DNA from: Enterovirga rhinocerotis
GTDB lineage: Bacteria; Pseudomonadota; Alphaproteobacteria; Rhizobiales; Beijerinckiaceae
Direction of reading: 5' to 3'
Assembly (NCBI RefSeq): GCF_004363955.1
Contig: NZ_SNZR01000011.1
Coordinates: 372,001 to 436,000, forward strand
DNA length: 64,000 nucleotides
Positions 25,062 to 33,587 of the stretch are shown one piece after another. The notes below the pieces were generated by a model that did no database searches, was not told where the DNA came from, and worked only from the letters and a program-made list of their open reading frames with translations. Numbering within the stretch: the first letter of the stretch is position 1; each line of letters starts with the position of its first letter. A program made the translations under genes and the position numbers.

Positions 25062-25760
25062 ATGGACTGGTCCCTGCGTCCCGAGGAGTGGACGGCGCTT
25101 CGGCTGAGCCTGCTCGTCGCGACGATGGCGACGCTGGTCAGCCTCGGCCCCGGCCTGCTGGTGGGCTGGCTGCTGGCCCGCAAGCGCTTCTTCGGCAAGG
25201 CGGTGCTCGACGCGCTCGTGCACCTTCCCCTGATCCTGCCGCCGGTCGTGACCGGCTACATCCTCCTCGTCGGTTTCGGCCGGCGGGGCGTGATCGGGTC
25301 GTTCCTCGAAAGCACCTTCGGGATCGTGCTCGCCTTCCGCTGGACGGGCGCGGTGCTCGCCTGCGCGGTCATGGGCTTCCCGCTTCTGGTGCGGGCGATC
25401 CGTCTTTCGATCGAAGCCGTCGACCGGCGTCTCGAGGATGCCGCCGGCACGCTCGGAGCCCCGCCGCCCTTCGTCTTCCTGATCGTCACGCTGCCGCTGA
25501 TCCTGCCCGGCATCCTCGCCGGTGCGATCCTGTGCTTCGCCAAGGCGATGGGCGAGTTCGGGGCGACCATCACCTTCGTCGGCAACATTCCCGGCGAGAC
25601 GCAGACCCTGTCGGCAGCGATCTACACCTTCCTGCAGGTGCCGAACGGCGATGCCGGCGCCCTCAGGCTGACGCTCGTCTCGGTCGGTGTGTCGGTCCTC
25701 GCGCTGATCGGGTCCGAATGGATGGCGCGGCGCATCGGTCGCCGCATCGCGTCGGCATAG
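25062..25760 (+). CDS. modB: Molybdate ABC transporter permease
   Basis: A 232-residue permease with five predicted helices and the ModB/CysW motif LPLILPPVVTGYILL, plus the cytoplasmic EAA-type loop EDAAGTLGAPPPFVF and the KAMGEFGATITFVGN signature. It would form the membrane channel for molybdate. A ModC ATPase gene normally follows; here the next genes encode a polysaccharide exporter, so the ATPase must be elsewhere or shared. Confidence 0.92.
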   Translation: MDWSLRPEEWTALRLSLLVATMATLVSLGPGLLVGWLLARKRFFGKAVLDALVHLPLILPPVVTGYILLVGFGRRGVIGSFLESTFGIVLAFRWTGAVLACAVMGFPLLVRAIRLSIEAVDRRLEDAAGTLGAPPPFVFLIVTLPLILPGILAGAILCFAKAMGEFGATITFVGNIPGETQTLSAAIYTFLQVPNGDAGALRLTLVSVGVSVLALIGSEWMARRIGRRIASA

Positions 25761-25886
25761 GAGCGTGCCCAGGCGCGCTGTCCGGCCATGCGGGCGCCCG
25801 CATTGGCAGGGAAGCGGCCCTTTGCTAGACGGCCCGATCCCGCGGGCGCCTTCGCATCCCGCATCGCCAGGTTGGCTCCACCGCCC

Positions 25887-26723
25887 GTGACGTCCCGGTC
25901 CGTCATCGTCCTCAGCGCCGACGAAGTGCGCCGCGCTCCCTACGCGCTCGCGTTCGCCGATCTCGTGCGCGGCTTTCGCATGTCCCAGCTCTGGGGGGCG
26001 ATGGCGTGGTTCGAGATCCGCCAGCGCTACACCCGCTCGACGCTCGGCCCGCTCTGGCTGACGCTGAGCCTCGCGATGTATACGGGCGCCATCGCCGTCA
26101 TCTACGGCGCGCTCTTCAAGACGCCGCTCTCGGAGCTTCTCGCCTATCTCACGGTGGGCATGGCGATCTGGACCTATTGCACGGCCATCCTCAACGAGGG
26201 CTCGATCGTCTTCGTCGTCTCGGAGGTCGCGATCAAGCAGATGCCGGCGCCGCTGAGCGTGCACATCTACCGGCATGTCTGGCGGACGCTGATCCTGCTC
26301 GCCCACAACGCCATCGTGCCGGCTCTCGTGCTCGCCTGGGTGCATCCTCTCGCATCGCTCAAGGGCGTGCCGGAGGCCTCGATCGGCCTCCTCATCCTCG
26401 TGATCAACAGCGTCGCTGTCGTCATCACGCTCGGCACGCTCGGCGCGCGCTTCCGTGACCTCTCCCTCCTGATGACGAACCTGACCTCGCTCCTGTTCTT
26501 CGTCACGCCGATCTTCTGGCGGGCGGAGCAGCTCGGCGACCGGCAATGGATCGCGCTCGTCAACCCGACCTATCATTTCATCGAACTGATCCGGGCCCCG
26601 CTGCTCGGAGGGCATGCGGCCCTCTCGACCTGGATCTTCGCGCTCGTCTTCACGGCGCTGAACTGCGCCGTGGCCTTCCTGCTCTACGCCCGGTTCCGCT
26701 GGCGCATCCCGTACTGGCTCTGA
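25887..26723 (+). CDS. ABC-2 type polysaccharide export permease (KpsM/Wzm-like)
   Basis: A permease of about 278 residues with six hydrophobic helices in the ABC-2 fold. The motif WFEIRQRYTRSTLGPLWLTLS before helix 1 and VNPTYHFIELIRAPLLG near the end are typical of KpsM/Wzm/TagG exporters of capsule or O-antigen. The GTG at 25887 is used; an upstream in-frame ATG at 25788 gives an Arg/Pro-rich extension that looks like shadow. It pairs with the ATPase that starts eight bases downstream. No glycosyltransferase lies nearby. Confidence 0.85.
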   Translation: MTSRSVIVLSADEVRRAPYALAFADLVRGFRMSQLWGAMAWFEIRQRYTRSTLGPLWLTLSLAMYTGAIAVIYGALFKTPLSELLAYLTVGMAIWTYCTAILNEGSIVFVVSEVAIKQMPAPLSVHIYRHVWRTLILLAHNAIVPALVLAWVHPLASLKGVPEASIGLLILVINSVAVVITLGTLGARFRDLSLLMTNLTSLLFFVTPIFWRAEQLGDRQWIALVNPTYHFIELIRAPLLGGHAALSTWIFALVFTALNCAVAFLLYARFRWRIPYWL

Positions 26724-26731
26724 GGCGCGCC

Positions 26732-27541
26732 ATGAGCTCGATCGACGTCGAAGGCGTCAGCGTCAGCTTCCCCCTCTACGGGGGAATGGCGCGCTCCCTC
26801 AAGAACCGCATCATGTCGAGCGCGACGGGGGGACGCGTCGGCTCGGACCGGCGCTCGCGCACCGTCATCCAGGCGCTCGAGGACATCAACTTTTCCGTCC
26901 AGCACGGCGAGCGCGTGGCGCTCGTCGGCCATAACGGGGCCGGCAAGACGACGCTGCTGCGGGTCCTGTCGGGCATCTATCCGCCGCTCGCCGGCCGCCT
27001 CGTCATCGACGGGCGGGTCGCGCCGATCTTCGATATCGGCCTCGGGATGGACCCCGAGGCGACGGGCTACGACAACATCCGCATCCGCGGCCTCTATCTC
27101 GGCCTGACCCGCAAGGAGATCGAGGCCAAGATCCCCGAGATCGCCGAGTTCACCGAACTCGGCCCCTTCCTCGACATGCCGATGCGGACCTATTCGGCCG
27201 GGATGCAGACGCGCCTGTCCTTCGCCGTCTCGACCAGCGTCGATCCCGAGATTCTCCTCCTCGACGAGGGCATCGGGGCGGGCGATGCGTCCTTCATGGA
27301 GCGGGCGCGCGAGCGCCTGCGCGGCTTCGTCGAGCGCTCGGGCATCCTCGTCCTCGCCTCGCACGATGCCGGGCTTCTCGCGCGGCTCTGCAGCCGGGCG
27401 ATCCGGCTCGAACACGGGCGGATCGTCGATGACGGCCCCTTCGACGACGTGATGGAGCGCTTCGGCAAGGCGACGGAGCGGCATCTCGCCGAACAGTCGC
27501 GGGATGCCACCGCCGCGCCGCAATCCGACAGCAAGTCCTGA
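26732..27541 (+). CDS. Polysaccharide ABC exporter ATP-binding protein (KpsT/Wzt-like)
   Basis: A 269-residue ATPase. Walker A is GHNGAGKTTLLR, the signature motif is YSAGMQTRLSFAVS, and Walker B is ILLLDEGIGAGD, followed by the H-loop LASHDA. The N-terminal SVSFPLYGG and the VAPIFDIGLGMDPEATGYDNI region mark the capsule/O-antigen exporter group. There is no C-terminal carbohydrate-binding domain, so it is closer to KpsT than to long Wzt. It is not ModC: the Mop-like C-terminal domain and ModC motifs are absent. Confidence 0.9.
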   Translation: MSSIDVEGVSVSFPLYGGMARSLKNRIMSSATGGRVGSDRRSRTVIQALEDINFSVQHGERVALVGHNGAGKTTLLRVLSGIYPPLAGRLVIDGRVAPIFDIGLGMDPEATGYDNIRIRGLYLGLTRKEIEAKIPEIAEFTELGPFLDMPMRTYSAGMQTRLSFAVSTSVDPEILLLDEGIGAGDASFMERARERLRGFVERSGILVLASHDAGLLARLCSRAIRLEHGRIVDDGPFDDVMERFGKATERHLAEQSRDATAAPQSDSKS

Positions 27542-27554
27542 GAGCGAGACGCCG

Positions 27555-28922
27555 ATGCCCCAACCGTCCTTCCCGACCCTGGCCCGACTTGCCGACGATC
27601 TGGAGGCGGGACGGACGACGAGCCGTGCCCTCGTCGAGGAATGCCTCGCCCGGATCGAGGATCCGGCGGGGGAGGGCGGCCGGACCTTCATCAGCGTCGA
27701 CCGCGAGGGGGCGCTCGCGGCGGCCGAGGCGATGGACGCTCTCCGCCGCGCGGGTGCGCCTCCGTCGCGCTATGCCGGCATTCCGGTCGCCATCAAGGAC
27801 CTGTTCGACATCGCCGGCCAGGTCAGCCGCGGCGGCTCGAAGGCCCTCGACGACGCTCCTCCGGCGGAGCGCGATGCCGTTTCCGTCGCGCGCCTGCGCC
27901 GGGCGGGGCTCGTCGCCATCGGCCGCACCAACATGACCGAGTTCGCCTATTCGGGCCTCGGGCTGAACCCGCATTACGGCACGCCGGCCTCGCCCTGGCG
28001 GAGGGACGAGCAGCGCATCCCGGGCGGCTCGTCATCGGGATCGGCCGTCGCGGTCTCGGACGGCATGGCCTATGGCGGCCTCGGCTCGGATACCGGCGGC
28101 TCTTGCCGCATCCCGGCCGCCTTCACCGGCACGGTCGGTCTCAAGCCGACCGCCCGGCGCGTGCCGCTGGACGGCGCCCTGCCGCTGTCGAGCAGCCTCG
28201 ATTCCATCGGCCCGATCGCCCGTTCGGTCGCCTGCTGCGCGGCACTCGACGCGATCCTGTCCGACGGCCCCGAGCCGGCCGCGCCGCTCGCCTCCGTGGC
28301 CGGCCTCCGCTTCGCCGTGCCGACCACCCTCGCCCTCGACGATCTCGACGCGACGGTGGCCGAGGCCTTCGACCTTGCCCTGTCCCGCCTGTCTGAGGCC
28401 GGTGCCCGCATCGAGCGGATCCCCGTGCCGGAATTCGCCGAGATCGCGCCGATGAACGCGAAGGGCGGCTTCACGGCCGCCGAGAGCTTCGCCTGGCACC
28501 GCAAGCTGCTCGCGGAGAGGCGCGACCTCTACGATCCCCGCGTGTCGTTCCGCATCGCGCGGGGCGAGTCGATCTCGGCCGCCGACTACATCGACATCCT
28601 GGAGGCGCGGCGCTCGCTGATCGCGCGGGCCGCCGAGCGCCTGTCCGCCTTCGACGCGGTGCTGATGCCGACCGTGCCGGTCGTGCCGCCGAGGATTTCC
28701 GATTTCGACGGTGACGAGAAGGCCTATTCGCGCATCAATCTCCTCGTTCTGCGCAATCCGACCTTCATCAACATGATCGATGGCTGCGCCCTCTCGCTGC
28801 CCCTGCCGGCGGCGGAGGAGGCGCCGGTCGGGCTCATGGTCGCGGCGCCCGGCGGCGAGGACCGGCGGCTGCTCGCCGTGGCCGGCGCCATCGAGGCGCT
28901 GTTCGGGGGAGGGCGGGCATGA
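27555..28922 (+). CDS. Amidase-signature family amidase
   Basis: A 455-residue amidase-signature enzyme. The catalytic Lys is in PVAIKDLFDIAG, the cis-Ser in PGGSSSGSA, and the nucleophile Ser in GSDTGGSCRIPA, so the Ser-cisSer-Lys triad is complete. Such enzymes hydrolyse amides, nitriles' amide products or glutamine in tRNA amidation; no gatB or gatC is nearby, so a stand-alone amide hydrolase is likely. Its stop overlaps the start of the DUF2848 gene (ATGA), so the two are co-translated and probably act in one catabolic step. Confidence 0.9.
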   Translation: MPQPSFPTLARLADDLEAGRTTSRALVEECLARIEDPAGEGGRTFISVDREGALAAAEAMDALRRAGAPPSRYAGIPVAIKDLFDIAGQVSRGGSKALDDAPPAERDAVSVARLRRAGLVAIGRTNMTEFAYSGLGLNPHYGTPASPWRRDEQRIPGGSSSGSAVAVSDGMAYGGLGSDTGGSCRIPAAFTGTVGLKPTARRVPLDGALPLSSSLDSIGPIARSVACCAALDAILSDGPEPAAPLASVAGLRFAVPTTLALDDLDATVAEAFDLALSRLSEAGARIERIPVPEFAEIAPMNAKGGFTAAESFAWHRKLLAERRDLYDPRVSFRIARGESISAADYIDILEARRSLIARAAERLSAFDAVLMPTVPVVPPRISDFDGDEKAYSRINLLVLRNPTFINMIDGCALSLPLPAAEEAPVGLMVAAPGGEDRRLLAVAGAIEALFGGGRA

Positions 28923-29611
28923 CCGGCCAGGATCTCGGCTTCGCCATCCATACGCGCACCGGCACGATGTCGGTGCGGCTCCCCGTCCGGCGCGCGGTCA
29001 TCGCGGGCTGGACCGGGCGCGACGCCGCGGCGCGCGATCATCACATCGCCGAACTCGAGGCCCTCGGCATCGCCCGCCCCGCCTCGACCCCGATCTTCTA
29101 TCGGGTTTCCGCGACGCGAATCCTCTTCGCCGACGCGATCGAGGTCAGCGGCGGAACCTCGAGCGGCGAGGTGGAGTTCGTGCTCGTGCGGGCCGGCGGC
29201 AAGACCTATGTCGGCGTCGGCTCGGACCATACCGACCGCGAGGTCGAGACCTACGGTGTCACCGTGTCGAAGCAGATGTGCGACAAGCCGGTGGCGCCGG
29301 AGTTGTGGCCCTACGAGGAGGTCGCCCCGCATTGGGACCGGCTGATCCTTCGTTCCCACGCCGTGATCGACGGGGCACGCGTCCTCTACCAGGAGGGCGC
29401 GCTCTCCGGCATGCTTCCGCCGGGCGAGTTGATCGAGAAGGGCTTCGGCCCCGGCGGCATTCCCGACGGAACGGTCATGTTCGGCGGCACCTTCGCCGCC
29501 AAGGGCGGCATCCGGCCGGCTTCGCGCTTCGAGTTCGAGCTCGAGGATCCCGTGCTGGAGCGGCGGATCGGTGCCGGTTACGACATCGTCGAATTACCGA
29601 TCCTCGGCTGA
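28919..29611 (+). CDS. DUF2848 protein
   Basis: A 230-residue protein of DUF2848. Typical pieces are IAGWTGRDAAARDHHIAELEALGI, the GSDHTDREVE block (about residues 101-110) and the C-terminal FGGTFAAKGGIRPA. Its repeated GSDHTDRE and FELEDP parts resemble the fumarylacetoacetase fold, so a metal-dependent hydrolase or decarboxylase is conceivable, but no activity is established. It is four bases overlapped with the amidase gene and lies upstream of CorA and a TRAP binding protein. Confidence 0.8.
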   Translation: MTGQDLGFAIHTRTGTMSVRLPVRRAVIAGWTGRDAAARDHHIAELEALGIARPASTPIFYRVSATRILFADAIEVSGGTSSGEVEFVLVRAGGKTYVGVGSDHTDREVETYGVTVSKQMCDKPVAPELWPYEEVAPHWDRLILRSHAVIDGARVLYQEGALSGMLPPGELIEKGFGPGGIPDGTVMFGGTFAAKGGIRPASRFEFELEDPVLERRIGAGYDIVELPILG

Positions 29612-29620
29612 GGCGCTGCC

Positions 29621-30607
29621 ATGCTCCAGGTCCATCGCAGCGCCGGACCTGGGACGCCCCTGACGGCCGCGCCCGACGCCGTCCTCGACCCGGCCGCGAT
29701 CTGGCTCGACCTCGACAATCCCACGCAGGAGGAGACGGCGTTCGTTCTGCGCATGACGGGGCTCGTCGTGCCGAGCCTGACGCAGCTGAGCGAGGTCGAG
29801 ATCTCCTCCCGCCTGCGGCGCGAGCACGAGGCGGTCTATCTCTCCGTCCCGATCGTCTTCCGGGACGAGCACCGCCGCGCCCGCATCACCCCGGTGGGCT
29901 TCCTGCTGACGGAGAAGCATCTCGTCACCGTCCGGTTCGAGGATCTGAAGGCCTTCAAGTCCTGCCGCGAGACGATCGAGAAGCACGACCTCCATCATCC
30001 GTCCGCTCCCGGCATCCTCGTCACGCTGCTCGAAGCGATCGTCGACCGGCTCGCGGACGTGCTCGAGGAGACGGGCGAGGATATCGACCAGCTCTCCGAA
30101 GAGGTGTTCGGACGGGATGCGGACCCCTCGCGCACGCGGCGCCCGAAGGTGCAGGGCCAGCGTCTCCGCGTGACGCTCCGCCAGGTCGGGCGCTACCGCC
30201 AGCTGATCTCGAAGATCAGGGCGACCCTCCTTGCGATCGGGCGGCTCGCCCCCTTCCTCGAGGAGGAGGCCTCGTGGCTGTCCGAGCCGACCCGGGCCCG
30301 GCTGCATACCGTGGAGCGGGACGTCGTCTCGCTCGACGAGTACGAGGCGCATCTGTCGGACAAGGTGCAGTTCCTGCTCGATGCCGATCTCGGCCTCATC
30401 AATATCGAGCAGAACGACACCTTCCGCGTCCTGACCGTGGTCTCGGTCGTCGGCATCCCGCCGACGCTGGTCGCGAGCCTGTACGGCATGAACTTCGTCA
30501 ACATGCCCGAGCTGAAATGGGAATACGGATACGTTTGGGGTCTGTCCCTGGTCGTGCTGTCGGCGGTCCTGCCTCTCGTGTGGTTCCGGTTGAAGGGCTG
30601 GTTCTGA
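29621..30607 (+). CDS. CorA-family magnesium/divalent cation transporter
   Basis: A 328-residue CorA-type channel with a long soluble N-terminal region (about residues 1-265) and two C-terminal helices. The selectivity motif GMN occurs as YGMNFVNMPE between them. The second helix ends with a short basic tail, as expected. It moves Mg2+ or related divalent cations through the inner membrane as a pentamer. Its position between DUF2848 and a TRAP binding protein does not suggest a metabolic link. Confidence 0.9.
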   Translation: MLQVHRSAGPGTPLTAAPDAVLDPAAIWLDLDNPTQEETAFVLRMTGLVVPSLTQLSEVEISSRLRREHEAVYLSVPIVFRDEHRRARITPVGFLLTEKHLVTVRFEDLKAFKSCRETIEKHDLHHPSAPGILVTLLEAIVDRLADVLEETGEDIDQLSEEVFGRDADPSRTRRPKVQGQRLRVTLRQVGRYRQLISKIRATLLAIGRLAPFLEEEASWLSEPTRARLHTVERDVVSLDEYEAHLSDKVQFLLDADLGLINIEQNDTFRVLTVVSVVGIPPTLVASLYGMNFVNMPELKWEYGYVWGLSLVVLSAVLPLVWFRLKGWF

Positions 30608-30662
30608 GCGATTGACAATGACGGCCCGGCGGCCTTCAGGAGGGGCCGTCAGGGAGGACTTC

Positions 30663-31673
30663 ATGACCATTACGGCAACCCGGCGCGCCGCGCTCGCCGG
30701 TTCGGCAGCGACGCTCGGGCTCTTTTCGATCGGGACGGCGCGCGCCGCGGATTTCACCTACAAATTCGCGACCAACCTTCCGACCAGCCACCCGCTGAAC
30801 GTGCGCCTTCAGGAAGCCTTCGACCGCATCAAGGCCGAGACGAACGGCGCGCTGGTCATCAACCTCTTCCCGAACAACCAGCTCGGCTCCGATACCGACG
30901 TGCTGCAGCAACTGCGCACCGGCGCGGTCGAGTTCTTCACGCTGTCCGGCATCATCCTGTCGACCTTCATCCCGACCGCCTCGATCAGCGGGATCGGCTT
31001 CGCGCTGCCCGATTACGACACCGTCTGGAAGGCGATGGACGGGCCGCTCGGCGCCCTGATCCGGGCCGAGATCGCCAAGCAGCCGATCGTCGCCTTCGAG
31101 AAGATCTACGACAACGGCTTCCGCCACCTCACGACCAGCACGAAGCCGATCAACAGCCCGGACGACCTGAAGGGCGTGAAGATGCGCGTGCCCGTCAGCC
31201 CGCTCTGGACCTCGATGTTCCGGGGCTTCGGCGCCTCGCCCATCTCGATCAACGGCGCCGAGCTGTATTCCGCCCTCCAGACCAAGGTCGCCGACGGCCA
31301 GGAGAACCCGCTCGTCGCGATCTGGGTCACGAAGATCTTCGAGGTCCAGAAGTACCTCGCCCTCTCCGGCCACATGTGGGACGGGTACTGGCCGCTCGCG
31401 AACAAGCGCGCCTGGAACGCGCTGCCGAAGGACATGCAGGCCATCGCCGCGAAGCACATCAACCAGGGCGCCGTCGACCAGCGCGCCGATCTCGCGGCGC
31501 TCGGCGGCAGCACGCGCAAGGATCTCGAAGCGGCCGGCATCGTCTTCAACGAGGTCGACAAGGCCGCCTTCCGTGACCGCCTGCGCGAGGCCGGGTTCTA
31601 CAAGGAATGGCGCGGGCGCTACGGCGAGCAGAACTGGAAGGTGCTCGAACAAGCTGCCGGCTCCGAACTCTGA
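30663..31673 (+). CDS. Orphan TRAP transporter substrate-binding protein (DctP type)
   Basis: A 336-residue periplasmic binding protein. The N-terminus has a twin-Arg-like signal (TRRAALAGS, then LFSIGTARA cleavage near residue 29) and then YKFATNLPTSHPLNVRLQEA, the DctP start. Further marks are the ligand region VKMRVPVSPLW and NGAELYSALQTKVADGQENPL, in which the conserved Arg sits. A strong AGGGAGG site precedes the ATG. No DctQ or DctM gene is adjacent, so it must use a permease encoded elsewhere, perhaps the one at 15.6-17.5 kb. Confidence 0.9.
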   Translation: MTITATRRAALAGSAATLGLFSIGTARAADFTYKFATNLPTSHPLNVRLQEAFDRIKAETNGALVINLFPNNQLGSDTDVLQQLRTGAVEFFTLSGIILSTFIPTASISGIGFALPDYDTVWKAMDGPLGALIRAEIAKQPIVAFEKIYDNGFRHLTTSTKPINSPDDLKGVKMRVPVSPLWTSMFRGFGASPISINGAELYSALQTKVADGQENPLVAIWVTKIFEVQKYLALSGHMWDGYWPLANKRAWNALPKDMQAIAAKHINQGAVDQRADLAALGGSTRKDLEAAGIVFNEVDKAAFRDRLREAGFYKEWRGRYGEQNWKVLEQAAGSEL

Positions 31674-31684
31674 GGACCGGCAGC

Positions 31685-32512
31685 ATGAGCGAATCGACTG
31701 CACCGCGCGGCCTCGGGAGGATGGAGGGCAAGGTCGCCCTCGTCTTCGGTGCCGGCTCGTCCGGACATGCGTCCGGCCATACCGGCTGGAGCAACGGCTC
31801 GGCGGCCTCGGCGCTCTATGCGCGGGAGGGCGCGCGCGTCGTCGCGGTGGACCTCGTGCCGGCAGCGGCCGAGGCGACGCGCGACATCATCCTGAAGGAG
31901 GGCGGCGAGGCCATCGCCGCGAGCGCAGACGCGACGAAGTCCGACGACGTCGCCGCCGTGGTCGGGCAGGCGCTCGCCGCCTATGGTCGCATCGACGTGC
32001 TGCACAACAATGTCGGCGTGACCATCATGGGCGGCCCGCTCGAGATCTCGGAGGAGAGCTGGCGCCGGGGCCTCGACCTGAACCTCACAAGCGCCTTCCT
32101 CGCCTGCAAGCACGTGCTTCCCGTGATGATCGAGCAGGGCAAGGGGGCCGTGGTCAACATCTCCTCGGCAGCGGGCGCGGTCGTCAACGAGTACCCCTAC
32201 GCATCCTATTATGCCTCGAAGGCCGGGCTGAACCATTTCACCCGGGCCATGGCGATCCAATACGCGAAGCAGGGAATCCGCGTGAACGCGATCATGCCCG
32301 GCATCATGGACACGCCGCTGATCTATTCGCAGATCTCGGGGCAGTACGGCTCGGTCGAGGACATGGTCGCCGCGCGCAACGCCCGGTCTCCGACCGGGCG
32401 GATGGGGGATGCCTGGGACGTCGCCCGCGCCGCCCTGTTCCTCGCCTCGGACGAGGCCAAATACGTGAACGGTGTCATCCTGCCGGTGGATGGCGGCTTG
32501 ACCTGCCTGTAG
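31685..32512 (+). CDS. Short-chain dehydrogenase/reductase (SDR)
   Basis: A 275-residue classical SDR. NNAG is replaced by NNVG (LHNNVGVTIMGG), the Ser is in VVNISSAAG, and the Tyr-Lys pair is YYASK. The glycine motif is unusual: VFGAGSSGHASGHTGWSNGSA, with an insertion before the usual GIG, so the cofactor loop is longer than normal. It follows the TRAP binding protein by 11 bases and precedes a TAXI binding protein, which suggests oxidation or reduction of the imported compound. Confidence 0.88.
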   Translation: MSESTAPRGLGRMEGKVALVFGAGSSGHASGHTGWSNGSAASALYAREGARVVAVDLVPAAAEATRDIILKEGGEAIAASADATKSDDVAAVVGQALAAYGRIDVLHNNVGVTIMGGPLEISEESWRRGLDLNLTSAFLACKHVLPVMIEQGKGAVVNISSAAGAVVNEYPYASYYASKAGLNHFTRAMAIQYAKQGIRVNAIMPGIMDTPLIYSQISGQYGSVEDMVAARNARSPTGRMGDAWDVARAALFLASDEAKYVNGVILPVDGGLTCL

Positions 32513-32576
32513 CGACGGCGCCGGCCGTCCGGGTCGGCGGCGTCCTCACAACCCTTTCGAGACGGGAGAGGCGATC

Positions 32577-33572
32577 GTGAAGCAGGCAGGGGTGAGCCGG
32601 CGCATGCTGATCGGTATCGCCGGGGCTGCGGCGATCGGCGGGACCGCGATGATGGCGTGGCCCGCCCTGGCCCAGACGCGTCCGCGCTATCTGCTCGCCA
32701 CAGGCGCGGCCGGCGGCAGCTTCCATGAATACGGGCCGGTTTTCGCCGAGATCGTCGGCCGGCGCGCGAGCATCGACCTCGATATCCATGCGACGGCCGG
32801 CAGCAACGACAACATCCGCGCGCTCGCGGCGGCCGAGGCGGATCTCGGCCTCGTCAGCCTCGGTCCGGCCTACGGGGCCTGGAACGGGCTCGGCCGTTTC
32901 GCGGCCGACGGCCCGCAACGCGGCCTGCGGGCCCTGTTTCCGATGTACGAGGCGCCGCTCGCCCTTCTCGCGCTGCCGGGCAAGGGCATCGGCAACCTGT
33001 CCGACCTGCGTGGGCGAAAGGTCGGCGTGGGTCCGGCCGGCGGGCCGGCCGACATCGTCTTCAAGGGGCTCGCCAAGGCGCTCGGGATCGAGGCGCGTGC
33101 CGTGACGGGCGCGCCCGGCGATCTCGCGCGCAAGCTCGAAGCCGGTCATCTCGACGCGCTGTGGTCCGGCTCGCCGCTGCCTGTCGCGGCCTTCGCGGAC
33201 GTGCTGGAGAAAACCGGCGGCGTGATCCTCGGCCTCGGAGGCGATGAACTCGCGGCCCTGCGCGCCGCCTTCCCGTTCTTCACCCCGGCGGCGATCCCGG
33301 CTGCCACGTATCGCGGCCAGAGCGCCGCGGTCGCGACGGCGTCCGTCTGGAATTTCGGCCTGTGCACGGATCGTCTGCCCGACGACGTCGCCTATGCCCT
33401 GACGCGCGCGGCTCTGGGCGATGCCAAGGAACTGGCGGCCTTCGTGCCGGCCGCGGCCCGCACGAAGGCCGCCGACGCGGCTGCGAACACGTTCCTGACC
33501 TTCCATCCGGGAGCCGCGCGCTACTATCGCGAGGCGGGGGTCGCGATCCCGGCCGCGCTCGCGCCGGGCTGA
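32577..33572 (+). CDS. TAXI-family TRAP solute-binding protein
   Basis: A 331-residue binding protein of the TAXI type, with a signal peptide (RRMLIGIAGAAAIGG, cleavage after ALAQ near residue 33) and the diagnostic ATGAAGGSFHEYG and HATAGSNDNIRALAA (the TAXI-type GSxxN). Residues ~138-160 form the GVGPAGGPADIVFKGLAKAL lobe. It starts with GTG behind GGGAGAGG. TAXI systems normally use a fused DctQM permease; none is adjacent, so it too is an orphan. Ligand unknown; relatives bind glutamate-like or other acids. Confidence 0.88.
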   Translation: MKQAGVSRRMLIGIAGAAAIGGTAMMAWPALAQTRPRYLLATGAAGGSFHEYGPVFAEIVGRRASIDLDIHATAGSNDNIRALAAAEADLGLVSLGPAYGAWNGLGRFAADGPQRGLRALFPMYEAPLALLALPGKGIGNLSDLRGRKVGVGPAGGPADIVFKGLAKALGIEARAVTGAPGDLARKLEAGHLDALWSGSPLPVAAFADVLEKTGGVILGLGGDELAALRAAFPFFTPAAIPAATYRGQSAAVATASVWNFGLCTDRLPDDVAYALTRAALGDAKELAAFVPAAARTKAADAAANTFLTFHPGAARYYREAGVAIPAALAPG

Positions 33573-33587
33573 GCCGCACGGCTCCTC

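Noticed and set aside
26732-27541. Possible ModC for the modAB genes
   Set aside because: Its motifs are those of KpsT/Wzt exporters, it is coupled to a KpsM-like permease, and there is no Mop-type C-terminal domain.
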